A DNA stretch of 64,000 bases. Source: Bathynomus jamesi (taxonomy: Eukaryota; Arthropoda; Malacostraca; Isopoda; Cirolanidae). The stretch lies in assembly GCA_023014485.1 (NCBI GenBank), contig JAJOZX010000197.1:961001-1025000 (forward strand), written 5' to 3'. The notes below the pieces were generated by a model that was given only the letters and a program-made list of their open reading frames with translations, had not been told where the DNA came from and did not search any database. How positions within the stretch are numbered: the stretch's first letter is position 1; each line of letters begins with the position of its first letter. Positions 42,435 through 53,430 of the stretch are shown piece after piece. A program made the translations under genes and the position numbers.

Positions 42435-43357
42435 GTGCTATTTTTTTCATTTATGGGGAGCAATTGCGTGCTCCCCGGACTACTCTTACTCTCCGGCGAC
42501 ATTAAGACTAATCCAGGCCCCACTACAACTTACACATGTTACCATACACAAAGACATAGATACAATAGCACCATAAGACACATACAGAAGTATAATATTA
42601 ACATATTACAGTACAACGGCCTCACAAACAAAATCATGCAGCTTAGGGAATTCGTACACAAACAAAACATTCACATAGCACTTATACAAGAAGCAAAACT
42701 AAAACGCACACACAAAACACCCACCATCTCTGACTTCACGGCGATCCGTCAAGATCGTATTGGGGATAACGGGGGTGGACTCATCACTTATATACGTAAA
42801 AGCATTAGCTACACTGATGCCACCCAAAACATTACAAACACAATCCAAACAGATAACACGATAGAAATACAGGCAGTTAACATTAAAACATGCGCAAAAC
42901 ACAACACCACACTAATCAACATTTACATCCCAATGATCCCACCAGATAGTTCACCTCAGGTGCCAGCCAATTACAATCCACAGTTACACAATCTGGCCTC
43001 TCTCACTAATGTCATCTTAGGAGGAGACTTCAACGCTAAAGACACTAGTTGGTACTGCACAACCAAAGCAACACCAGAGGCGCCAACATAGCCACACAAC
43101 TAAACAGCTTCTTCATTCTTAACAATACAGAAGAACATACACACATACCACATCAAGCAGGATACTCAAACTCCTCCCCAGACATAACGTTCTGTTCCCC
43201 CACACTAGCAACACATACACACTGGAGAACAGAAAAAAAACTGTCATCAGACCACCTGCCCATCATCATTACAACACGTTCTACACTCTGCCCCAACAGC
43301 CTGAGGCACACTTACAGTTCAAAATACAGACTGAGAAACAATTCACCACATTAAACA
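42435..43357 (+). pseudogene. LINE AP endonuclease with N-terminal 2A-like motif
   Basis: The frame starts MLFFSFMGSNCVLPGLLLLS, then GDIKTNPGP (42495-42521), close to the DxExNPGP ribosome-skipping consensus but with K in place of E. The endonuclease follows: NINILQYNGLTNKIMQLREF, IALIQEAKLKRT, GGGLITYIRKSIS, LGGDFNAKDTSW and, after a frame change near 43080, NSSPDITFCSPTL and KLSSDHLPI. These are the catalytic boxes (E, GDFNAK, SDH). It would nick target DNA for first-strand priming. Confidence 0.88.
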
Positions 43358-43749
43358 GCACACCCATCATAAACATCAATACAACACTCAAGACATTTAA
43401 TCAGATCATCAATAATGCAAACAAATACATACCCAAGGGCAACATTAAGAAATACAACCCAAATTACACTAGAGAAATAGCCCACTTCATAAGGCAACGT
43501 AACAACCTCAAACATAACACACAAACACCACACACAGAAGCCACAAAACAGCAGATACAACAGCTCAACACAGAAATAAACAACAAACTCAAAGAAAAAC
43601 AAACAAACATTTAGGGAATTCATAACAACACTAAACCACTCCACAGATGCATCCAGGCTATACAAGACTATAAACAACATTACCCACTCTAACAGCGGCA
43701 TTCACACTTCACACGCGGCTATCTGTTGCAGCCAAAATAATATCCCAAC

Positions 43750-45333
43750 CCGGGGCGTACCTAAAGTATTTGGCACCCGGGGCGTACCTAAAGTATTTGG
43801 CACCCGGGGCGGATCCTTCCTTTGGCATCCCCCATAAATAATTTTAAAATTTAAACACACAGAAAAAATATTATGTTTGCAAATAGATTTTTAAACAGTA
43901 CAGTACTGTCATAAGCAAATTGGAAGTAAGAAAAATGCAGGACATTCAAAATTCAGTGAACAGGTAATACTGCATTCATTTTATTTTATACAAAAAACAG
44001 GAAATCCAGTCTCAACGCTAAGCCTATTCTTCAAAGGTAAATAGTAAGGATTTACAGTCTCTGCTGTCGAGCCTTAATTTCTGCAAATTGATCAATGACC
44101 TCATCAAAATTCACCTTCTTTGCATATTCATGTTCAACTGAAAGCTTCAAACAAGTGGTTCTCAAACTTTTTCCAACCAGATACCCATTGAGTTATCAGA
44201 TTATATCAACCCAGCCAAGCAGAGACAATTAATTATCAATGCCAATGCATTAACACTAATTCAATATAATATGGTATAACGTTAGCTATTATAATTGATA
44301 TCATTATTTAATAAGCAGTAAGCATTAACAACATATTAAATATACAATGATACTACACTGGACATTGTAAAATTGTTGAACTTGACTAAGTCAATAAGCA
44401 TTAGTACTAATTCAATGTAGAATAGTACTGTAGTTGTTGATGTAAATCTGAAACGGTGTTCACTATATTAAGCATGTAAGCATTAGCACATCTCCATGCC
44501 GTCACATCATCACCCTCTCTGTCTTAACATCACCATGTAGTTGCATTAAAAAAAATCATGCAGTCATATCACCACCACTTCGTAAGATCACCACATAGTC
44601 ATCATAAAAAACTCACTCAGTCATAAACATCATCGTTACTTCAGTAGTCATGGTTGTAGGAAAAAGTCAAGTCTAAAGTTTAGTGCAAAGTGTGACTTTC
44701 CTGTGTCTTTTTACTGATAACCAGTAGTTACAGGGACCACCATTCATAAACATGAGTTTCTATAACATCACGACGATGCATTTATTATAACATCACGACG
44801 ATGCATTTACCGGGTATTATAACATCACGACGATACATTTATGAACACTTAAACATCACTATGATACCCATTGTCAAAAATTACTGGACACTGGTATAAG
44901 TACGATGATATTGTTATAAACACCAGCACTTTATGCTTTATCATAATTATTTAATGAAACATACCTCATGTATGTGGAGTCAGTGTCAAGTGAACAAGAC
45001 TTGGAATGTCAGTTGCAGCCAGCTGGCTATGCTCAACAAACTATGACTAAAACGTCAGCAAACGTTCGCCTTTCGATGTAATTTTTATCAAATATTTAAT
45101 TTTTCGTTTGTAAATTTTGTATTGCCAATAAAAATAATAATTTATTTTATAGTGGAAATTAACATTAAGCTGTTGTAATAGTTTGAACATTTAAATTTTT
45201 TTTTCTTACTTTGGCGAATTTTTCATTTGATTTGAAAACTTGTACTGGTATTTCAACTCTCCCGATGGCACCCCCCTCCTGGCTGTCACCCGGGGCGGAC
45301 CGCCCCCCTCGCACCCCCCTTAGTACGCCACTG
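43750..45333. mobile_element. hAT-like non-autonomous element nested in the LINE
   Basis: Flanked by ATCCCAAC (43742-43749) and GTCCCAAC (45334-45341). The right end complement is CAGTGGCGTACTAAGGGGGG, a hAT-style terminus. The left end (CCGGGGCGTACCTAAAG) has lost its outer bases and is present twice in tandem. Interior without coding, with ATCACGACGATGCATTTA repeated three times (44770-44840). Removal would rejoin the two LINE halves. Confidence 0.8.
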
Positions 45334-45369
45334 GTCCCAACATACACACAACAAGCTAACATTCTAGTT

Positions 45370-46480
45370 AATCACTACGCAAAGATGAGTCACTTAAACA
45401 AAGACAACAACCAGAAACACGCAGACAGACAAATAGCTAGGCACAAGAAAACCTACAGACTCGACACGACCATTACACCCTTCAATACAGACCAGACCAC
45501 CAACATCATCAAAAACATTAAGAATTCGAAGGCTACTGGACCAGACAACATATCTAACATACACCTTAAACACTTGGGCCCACAGGGAATACTAGCTCTC
45601 ACAAATATCAGCACATATTCATACCAACACTGTATTATTCCTGACATATGGAAACAAGGTAAAATTATTACACTACTCAAACCAAACAAAAATCCAACAG
45701 AACCAGCTTCCTATAGACCCATTACTTTACTATGCACACTTCCAAAGTAACAGAAAGACTAATCTTACAAATCACCAACCCACACATACCACTATCGCCT
45801 ACTCAACATGGATTCAGACCTCACCACTCAACCACGACATTACTCACTAACCTCACGCAGCACATCATGGATGGCATCAACTCCAGACGACCAGCTCAAC
45901 GTACACTATTAGCAACAATAGACATTAGTAAAGCATTGATGCTATCCCACGCTTCCCTCTCATAAACAAAATACTCAACACAAACATGCACAATAACACC
46001 AAAAGGTGGCTGAGCAACTATCTTTCAGGAAGATACTCACATGTCACATTTAATGGCAAGTCATCCAAAAACAAGCTTTTTCCGAACGGGGTTCCTCAAG
46101 GCTCTGTTCTCTCACCAACACTGTTCAACTTATACATGCATGACATTCTAACACCCATAGATAACAAGCTTACCTTATCATCATATGCAGATGACATCAC
46201 TCTAACATCCACCCACAACAACATCGACACCGCTACAAATAACCTACAAACATACATAAACAGTATACAAGACTGGCTCACACACAATAGACTCAAAGTA
46301 GCGCCCACAAAATCAACCATCACCTTGCTTACAAGCAACACAAAAGAACACCAGATAACTCCAGAGCTTACACTAAACAACACCAACATTCAACACACTC
46401 ACAGGACCAAAAATACTTGGGGTCACATACAACACATCATTATCTTTTACAAACCACATTCAGGACATTAAAAACAAATG
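45370..46480 (+). pseudogene. LINE reverse transcriptase, second half of the split element
   Basis: Motifs in order: NSKATGPDNISNIHLKHLGP, ITLLKPNKNPTEPASYRPIT, TQHGFRPHHSTTTLLTNLTQ, LLATIDISKA (first catalytic D), PNGVPQGSVLSPTLFNLYMH, then SSYADDITLTSTH (active site). Frame changes near 45740, 45945 and 46430. Typical of the CR1/jockey superfamily. Confidence 0.9.
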
Positions 46481-46859
46481 TACATCAAGACTTAACACGC
46501 TTAGGGTACTAACAGGCACAAACTTTGAACACCAGCAGGAAACAACATCACTCATATACAAACAATATATTCGCTCAGTTATGGACTATGCTAGCCCATG
46601 CTGGGCACCCATTATCTCAAACACACACACACCTTACAGACAAATCAAAACAACGCACTTCGTATCATTACAGGATGTACTCAAACAACACCAATAGAAC
46701 ACCCGGACACAGAAACAAAAATACTGAAAGTTAGGGAACATTTAGACATGAGGGGAACACAATTCATGGCAACAGCGACAACTAACCCACAACACCCTTG
46801 TCACTACATGTACATTATTGTACAATCATACACCGACACCTCGCACCATTAAGGTAACA

Positions 46860-47318
46860 CCAGAGAGACATTATAACCAAATACTCCATTCCATACCACG
46901 CCCCACAGACATCACACAGTACAGAAAACACATACACACACACCTAACCCACAAAGCACTGACACGACTCGGTCCGAATGCGGTCCTAGGTGCGAAGCCG
47001 CCACCCATTAATAGATCAGAGATCAGCCTGAGCAGATCGGATCGAGTTAACTTAGCACGATTCCGATGTGGATATCACCCCAATTTACTAACATATAAAC
47101 ACAGACTAGACAACTCCACAGACGACACCTGCCACCTGTGCCAGGACACACCACAAACAATTGAACACATTATGACAGATTGTACCGCTCTAGCTCTAGC
47201 ACAACAACGAACACAACACAATATCACTAGTGCGCTGAACCTCTGGTCCACTCCGGAGAGGGCGATCGGTTACCTGCGTGCCGCCGGCTTGCTCGATCAG
47301 GGTGGGCTGATCGGCTAA
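46860..47318 (+). pseudogene. LINE ORF2 C-terminus with CCHC-type finger
   Basis: Includes SDRVNLARFRCGYHPNLLTY, then DDTCHLCQDTPQTIEHIMTD (C-x2-C...H...C), ending at the stop 47316-47318. Closes the same LINE copy. Confidence 0.85.
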
Positions 47319-47608
47319 ACAACAACAACCACAAATAATTCAAGATGCCAAGTCTAAGTATATTTTCCCCCATCTCTAGCCTCTAACTATTTCCCAAGAA
47401 TTGTACGTTTTAGAAACGCTTCTCTTATTGGTTAATTCTAGTTGTAACTTGCTTCCTCACGTTTTTATTTACTTTAAGTATTTACTAACATTTATTAACT
47501 CGTTTCATGTTATTATTTGGAAATATTAAGTTACGAAACGGAATCTGGATTTGTAAATAATATTTCATTATTGTCGTAATCACTTCGTATGCTTTGTCTT
47601 GCTTTACA

Positions 47609-47686
47609 CAGAGTGTCCATAAATTATCTTTACACATTCAATTTAATTTTAAATTGATTTTGTAAAGATATTTTATGGATACCCTG
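47609..47686. mobile_element. 78-bp hairpin MITE
   Basis: CAGAGTGTCCATAAATTATC and its near complement GATATTTTATGGATACCCTG make up almost the whole element; the centre is AATTTAATTTTAAATT. A minimal mariner-type palindrome. Confidence 0.75.
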
Positions 47687-47689
47687 TAC

Positions 47690-48920
47690 ATCTGATTCCA
47701 TTACCTAACTGTTCATTAGTTCTTATCTACGCATTTATTCTAGTTATGTATTCTTAATTAATATATAATGTATATCCAGGCTTCTTCTCGTTAATTTTAA
47801 TTAACCATCTTAGAAGTGGGAAGTCCTGAATTTATTTAGTATTTATCGACACGAAATCTTCTGACATGAAACGGAATGATATCATACATTTTACAAAATT
47901 ATACATAGGCGGGTCTTAGGGGGGAGGGTCGGCGACATCTGGACCCCCCCCCCCATCAATTTCTTGCAAGTGCGATTTTTTCAAGTGTAAGTGCCCTATT
48001 TGAATGATGTATGCCTCTGAAACCAAATTTTGTTTTTGTAAATAAATCATGGTTATTTTATTTTATTGAAATTCTATTTTGAGTCTTTATCAGTATACAG
48101 TGTACTTCCAAATTTGTAGTTGTAATGGTTTTCATAGGTGCCTTGGTACTGGTGCAGCCATATCACTATTTTTATCTCCATCTTATTCTGATAGTTCTTT
48201 TAATTGGCAAGACATTTGTAATTGTTTGAAAAATTTTCTGTGATAACTGTTGTACCCAAATTAAATTTTTATTTTGTATCATATTTGAATGAAACTGATC
48301 TAATAAAACAATACAAATGACTTTACACTCGCTCATTGATGGTCTGTTTTAAGAAAAAAATTCTAGCACTGTGCCCTTTTTATTTAGGGGTGCCTTTTTT
48401 ATTTTGCCCCCCCCCCCCCCCCGCGTTATCACTGAAATGCCTAGATCCGCCTTTGTCTAAGCCGAAACAAATATTGCCCATTTTCCTTGTTTATCCCGTT
48501 GTAACCTAATCTAGACTATCCAAAGCTAGTCTAACTTTACGCAGCTTGCCTAATTTACAGTATTCTTTTACAATATAACCCAACTTTACACATTTTGTCT
48601 AAGTTACCCCTTTTTTTCATTGTAGCTTTTATTCAGTTTTAGTGAACTCAACCTAACTCAAAAGTACCTACCAAAGGACATCAAGTACTTGCCACCATTA
48701 TTCTTAATAAGAGTCATTTTTAAACAATAATGCAAAAGTCGTGTGATTTTCTCTTGAATCTATCATGGGTAAAAGACTCTTCATGTTCTGGCCCCTTACA
48801 AGTTTTTTGAACACCTTTATACAACGGATAGACCAAGCACGAAAGACCGAACACAGTCATTTTGCCTGCCGACATCACCGTCAACTAGTGTCGGTTGTAT
48901 GTATTCGGTAAAGCAGTCTA
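47690..48920. other. Intergenic, unassigned
   Basis: No supported gene. Contains two short poly-C runs (47944-47953, 48405-48422). Confidence 0.4.
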
Positions 48921-48923
48921 TAG

Positions 48924-49323
48924 CAGGAGTTTTCAACTTTTTTAGGTCGGCGTACCACTTTTGGCCACTATACTTTTCTAAGTACCGGTAAAGAAGGTGG
49001 TAGCACCTAACCTAATCTTGAATTTTCATTCTTATCTGAAATGTTATATGTATTAAAATTATATTTATTGACATTTGTACTGAATAATCTTGATTTTGAC
49101 TTTGCACTTTATCATTAAATAATCTGAAATCTACCTGCGCGGGAAATTGAATAGCACGCAATCTCACAGTCGGAAAAGATGCAGGTTATTTATCGATCTA
49201 CAACTATTATTGCTTTTGTAAACATTATTACTGAAGTAATTAGCAAGCTATGTATTTACAACCCTCTTGCGTACTACATAAGAGTTCAGTGTACCATCAG
49301 TGGTAAAAGGTTGGGAATCGCTG
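48924..49323. mobile_element. hAT-type MITE, about 400 bp
   Basis: Left end CAGGAGTTTTCAACTTTTTT, then AGGTCGGCGTACCAC. The right end complement is CAGCGATTCCCAACCTTTTA followed by CCACTGATGG. This CAG-TTCTCAACCTTTTT style is common in short hAT derivatives. The flanking 8-mers GTCTATAG and CTCTGTGG match only partly. Confidence 0.6.
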
Positions 49324-49325
49324 CT

Positions 49326-49491
49326 CTGTGGCACTGTTTTCCATGGAGTAGATGTTAGGGATATGAAAATGTTGATATGTAGAAGTACTGCATTGTGGCA
49401 ACCGTACGACAAAGACACAGGCACTCCCAGCATTCCTGCTACGCCAAGAATAGTTGCAAAGAGGCGCTCTTCAGAGCATTGACCAAAGAAG
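49326..49491 (-). other. Putative exon truncated by a MITE
   Basis: Minus strand: acceptor CCTCTTTTCTAG, then YFFGQCSEERLFATILGVAG, MLGVPVSLSYGCHNAVLLHI and NIFISLTSTPWKTVPQ, open up to the end of the MITE at 49323. The protein is not recognised; it may be a damaged host exon or a piece of an unknown element. Confidence 0.3.
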
Positions 49492-49721
49492 TATCTAGAA
49501 AAGAGGTAAAGCGAAGAAATGTCACACCTAATGTTTAAAACTGCAAACTTCTCACTCATTTTACTATTCTTCCCCTTTTTTCTTTCTTATAGCTCGTCTC
49601 TAAACAGTACCAGGTTGTTTCAGAGCAATTGCTCATCCGTAAAATAATGCCTGGTCCGAAACATCAGCTCAACCTTTTTTGGTGTTTTTGGCGAGATCTT
49701 ACATATCGAATCCCTGAAAGA

Positions 49722-50368
49722 CTAGATGAGAGAATGAGACCTTGGATTCAAGAACTTTAGTTTGATTGACAGGTGGGCAGTAGTAAAGGATCTATAAAGG
49801 GTTGAGTCATCAGCATCGTTGCGTATGGAAATGGAAGTGACAGAGAGAAGACGGAGATGGAAGATGGAATATGGAGAAGAAATAGAATTAGAGTAAGGAA
49901 AGATCCCTGAGCAACGCCGGTTGGAGTGACATTCAGAAACCAAACCATCAAGCGCTACATGTGCTCTTTCGGTAATCAAACAAAAGACTGAAAAAAAGCG
50001 AAGGAAAGGAAAAAATGTCATAGGAGGATGGTTTAGAAAAAAAGGATTGATGCCAAACTCTGTCAAAAGCTTTTGATATGTCTACTGCTACTGAAAGTGT
50101 CTTCCCATGTTTACCTATTGTGTGTGAAGTAAATGAGTAAGAAAAGAGAGAGGACCAGCAAAAAAGTGACCAAGATGGAAACCATATTGATAATCATGAA
50201 TAGATCTATTTTTGTGGAGATGTTCAATAATATGGCTATTCATAAGTGACTCAAATGTCTTACCAATGACGGAATTAATCTGCACTTTGAGAAGCCTGGG
50301 GAAATTACCTTTTTGGGTATGGAATGAATGTTGGCACCTTTCCAAAAAGAAGGAAACGCGCAAGAATA
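49722..50368 (-). pseudogene. LINE reverse transcriptase relic, downstream half
   Basis: Read from 50368 down: FHTQKGNFP, SVIGKTFESLMNSHIIEHLH, YQYGFHLGHF, VAVDISKAFDRVWHQ (first D), GVAQGSFLTLILFLLHI, then DDSTLYRS (active site, YADD blurred). The upstream half of the same gene is at 56482-56690, beyond the 6.1-kb insertion. Several frame breaks. Confidence 0.8.
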
Positions 50369-50840
50369 GATATAAGCAGGGCCACCGAGAGGGCGGGGAA
50401 GCCGGGATAAATCCCCGGGGCCCGGGCCTCTAGGGGGCCCGGGAAAAGCAGTTACTCGAATTAAATGGAACGCTAAAAATAGGTACGTAGAGCAAAAGTG
50501 TAATAGATATTATTAATCGATAATTGTGAAAAATATTTTCCTAAACAAAAAATAAATTTGAGAATAAGTTATTTTATAATTATACAATGCGAGATCCAGG
50601 CGCCTCATTTCACCCCTCACCCCACTCTTTCCCAGAGAGCAGAAATCCTCCTCCAAATTTCACGGTGGGAGAGGTCTCTGCCAGAAATTCTTCCAACAAA
50701 ATTCCATACAAAGATCATGTATGTGTGTGTGTGCCACGCCTATACACATATATATATATATATAACGTAAAGAACGACGCTTGTATAGGAGATATTCCGC
50801 GCAAGACGAGAGAGAGAAAACGGAACAAATGAAAAAATGA

Positions 50841-50911
50841 AGTACCACCTGGGAATCGAACCCGGGATCTTCCGATTGCCGGTCAGACGCGATACCATTA
50901 CACCATGGACT
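50841..50911 (-). ncRNA. tRNA-like Pol III module, copy 1
   Basis: A box TGGTGTAATGG and B box GGTTCGATTCC match Pol III consensus. The anticodon stem TCTGA/TCGGA with loop CCGGCAA would give anticodon GGC, but position 33 is C instead of U and the acceptor stem pairs poorly. T6 follows within about 10 bases. The sequence around the anticodon stem (GCGTCTGA...GGAAGAT) suggests descent from an arginine tRNA (inference). Probably a tRNA-derived repeat, possibly transcribed. Confidence 0.7.
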
Positions 50912-51107
50912 TCACTCTTCCAAATGCCGTAATTCTTCTACATACTCGCAGAAACCAATGCCCCAAGGGGGCACCTCCCGCATGCCGTAACATTATATAC
51001 ATTCAACTGCAAAGAACACGCAGTATAAATAACGTAAAGAACGACGCTTGTATAGGAGATATTCCGCGCAAGACGAGAGAGAGAAAACGGAACAAATGAA
51101 AAAATGA

Positions 51108-51178
51108 AGTACCACCTGGGAATCGAACCCGGGATCTTCCGATTGCCGGTCAGACGCGATACCATTACACCATGGACT
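51108..51178 (-). ncRNA. tRNA-like Pol III module, copy 2
   Basis: Same sequence as copy 1 in the second 266-bp unit. Confidence 0.7.
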
Positions 51179-51373
51179 TCACTCTTCCAAATGCCGTAAT
51201 TCTTCTACATACTCGCAGAAACCAATGCCCCAAGGGGCACCTCCCGCATGCCGTAACATTATATACATTCAACTGCAAAGAACACGCAGTATAAATAACG
51301 TAAAGAACGACGCTTGTATAGGAGATATTCCGCGCAAGACGAGAGAGAGAAAACGGAACAAATGAAAAAATGA

Positions 51374-51444
51374 AGTACCACCTGGGAATCGAACCCGGGA
51401 TCTTCCGATTGCCGGTCAGACGCGATACCATTACACCATGGACT
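51374..51444 (-). ncRNA. tRNA-like Pol III module, copy 3
   Basis: Same sequence as copy 1 in the third unit. Confidence 0.7.
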
Positions 51445-51639
51445 TCACTCTTCCAAATGCCGTAATTCTTCTACATACTCGCAGAAACCAATGCCCCAAG
51501 GGGCACCTCCCGCATGCCGTAACATTATATACATTCAACTGCAAAGAACAGGCAGTATAAATAACGTAAAGAACGACGCTTGTATAGGAGATATTCCGCG
51601 CAAGACGAGAGAGAGAAAACGGAACAAATGAAAAAATGA

Positions 51640-51710
51640 AGTACCACCTGGGAATCGAACCCGGGATCTTCCGATTGCCGGTCAGACGCGATACCATTAC
51701 ACCATGGACT
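51640..51710 (-). ncRNA. tRNA-like Pol III module, copy 4
   Basis: Same sequence as copy 1 in the fourth unit, just before the head-to-head junction. Confidence 0.7.
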
Positions 51711-51717
51711 TCACTCT

Positions 51718-52115
51718 GGGTTCGATTCCCAGGTGGTACTTCATTTTTTCATTTGTTCCGTTTTCTCTCTCGTCTTGCGCGGAATATCTCCTATACAAGC
51801 GTCGTTCTTTACGTTATTTATACTGCGTGTTCTTTGCAGTTGAATGTATATAATGTTACGGCATGCGGGAGGTGCCCCCTTGGGGCATTGGTTTCTGCGA
51901 GTATGTAGAAGAATTACGGCATTGGAAGAGTGAAGTCCATGGTGTAATGGTATCGCGTCTGACCGGCAATCGGAAGATCCCGGGTTCGATTCCCAGGTGG
52001 TACTTCATTTTTTCATTTGTTCCGTTTTCTCTCTCTCGTCTTGCGCGGAATATCTCCTATACAAGCGTCGTTCTTTACGTTATTTATACTGCGTGTTCTT
52101 TGCAGTTGAATGTAT
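51718..52115. repeat. Inverted half of the tRNA-like array
   Basis: From 51718 the array runs in the opposite orientation. It begins inside the B box (GGGTTCGATTCCCAGGTGG) without the A box, continues through one full spacer, and includes a second complete module at 51933-52003. It decays into (TA)n at about 52115. Confidence 0.92.
51933..52003 (+). ncRNA. tRNA-like Pol III module, inverted copy
   Basis: Complete A box, anticodon arm, B box and following T6 on the plus strand, same sequence as the minus-strand copies. Confidence 0.7.
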
Positions 52116-52379
52116 ATATATAATATATATATATATATACATATATACACACACACCTTGCATTGCAGTATATCAATATTAATCTGCATATCAAAGTATT
52201 AAATTCTTGTTTTTAACTGCAATGATGATTTGAAACTCACAATATTATATTCATTGATATTTGCATTTATACTTCAATTATTTCAACAATTTATATACCA
52301 AATTATTTTTTATTACATACCATAAATTATAATTTCTTATATTTATACGAGCTTGTGTATATATATATATATATATATA

Positions 52380-52450
52380 CAGGCCCACCGAGAGGGTGGG
52401 AATACCGTGGAAAAATCCCCTGGGCTTGGACCTCTAGAGGGCCCAGAAAG
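52380..52450. repeat. Second copy of a CAGGCCC-type left end
   Basis: CAGGCCCACCGAGAGGGTGG, then TTGGACCTCTAGAGGGCCCA, is diverged from the left end at 50377. It suggests that two related elements are nested or that the end was duplicated. Confidence 0.6.
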
Positions 52451-52779
52451 AGGGGAGATAAAAATCTAAAAATATTAATAAAGTAATTGATTAAATAACA
52501 GAGAGGAAATATATATAATTAATGAACGTACATTTTATAGAGATTATCATGAGTCAAACTGAAACAGATAAAATATTATCTGCGGTCCACCAATGCCCAA
52601 GACCGACTGACAGATCGGGGAACCATTGTAATTGAAAGCCAGTTAGCCCGTACTTTAAATTTCATCAGAATCATTTACCACTTTGCTAGAGAGAAGGCAA
52701 AGAAAGTACATTTCTAATAAATGCAAAAAACCTTCTTTTTCTACGTGAAGGTCAAAATATGAAAATAAAAACCCACTCT

Positions 52780-53240
52780 AATAGACAGAGTTTATTTCCA
52801 CAACAGTTTCGATGCCCACTGGCATCCTCTTCGGGTGGATACAGAAAAACGAATGAACCAAAAACAAGAGGGAAAACAGTCCAGGGACCATTAAGAATTT
52901 CGCACCTAGGTTAGATCCCGTTCTCCCGACAACAGAAGCGTATTTTATTAAAGGGTCCCGCTTATAAGTACATTCGCACAAATTTAAAACTATCTTCTTG
53001 TTCTATACATACAGATTCTATTATTTTGACATAATTACTGCATTTATTATTGCATTTACGTTTTTTAAACATTTATTATTACCTTTATTATTACATTTAT
53101 TGCATTTACATTTATTTCCACATTTATTACTTCCATTATTACATTTACATTTACGTTTATTATTCCATTTACATTTTACCAAAAAAAACGAATGAACCAA
53201 AAGCGAGTTGGGGATTTTTTGACCAAGAATCTCATTAGAG
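52780..53240 (-). repeat. Penelope-like terminal (pLTR-like) sequence
   Basis: The minus strand carries CCCGAAGAGGATGCCAGTGG, then GCATCGAAACTG, and a stretch with GAACGGGATCTAACCTAGGT. Both recur on the plus strand at 55700-56170, so the Penelope relic is bounded by inverted copies. Confidence 0.75.
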
Positions 53241-53430
53241 GGTCCAGCTTATAAGTACCTTCGCACAAATTAAAATTATCCACTTGTTCTATCCATACAG
53301 ATTCTATTATTTTTCGTTTGACATAATTATTGCATTTATAAAGTAACTTACTTGATTCCCAATCTATAGCATGATCTTTTTGGCTGGCGTGATAAAAAAT
53401 GGCATTAGTCTTGTAGTGTACACCCTTATT
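53165..53430 (-). pseudogene. Penelope-like ORF, C-terminal end
   Basis: Minus strand reads HYKTNAIFYHASQKDHAIDW, then ESSKLLYKCNNYVKRKIIES and NLCEGTYKLDPLM. This NAIFxHxxxxDHxIDW block is the conserved tail of Penelope-like GIY-YIG proteins. It continues the piece that ends at 54706. Confidence 0.82.

Larger units (their letters stand above)
42361..47340 (+). mobile_element. APE-type LINE (CR1/jockey group) split by a nested insertion
   Basis: Order on the plus strand: 2A-like peptide, AP endonuclease, [insertion 43750-45333], reverse transcriptase, C-terminal CCHC finger, short 3' UTR. It is A- and C-rich on the coding strand. Exact ends are uncertain: the 5' end is near the (GA)n tract, and the 3' end lies shortly after the stop at 47316-47318. 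Frameshifts make it inactive. Confidence 0.88.
50764..51717. repeat. Tandem array, 266-267 bp unit with tRNA-like module (4 copies)
   Basis: Copies start at 50764, 51031, 51297 and 51563 and are almost identical, so the array is young or homogenised. Each unit holds a tRNA-like module on the minus strand with a T-run terminator, GA-rich sequence, and a spacer with CCGCATGCCGTAACATTATA. The fourth copy ends in the tRNA module and meets an inverted copy at 51718. Confidence 0.95.

Noticed and set aside
43351..43701. 116-codon minus-strand frame rich in Val, Phe and Cys
   Set aside because: Antisense to the A/C-rich LINE coding strand; a composition artefact.
52998..53238. Plus-strand frames rich in Leu-His or Tyr-Ile over the Penelope terminus
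   Set aside because: Products of a degenerate TTTATTACATT-type repeat; the real coding sense here is the minus strand.
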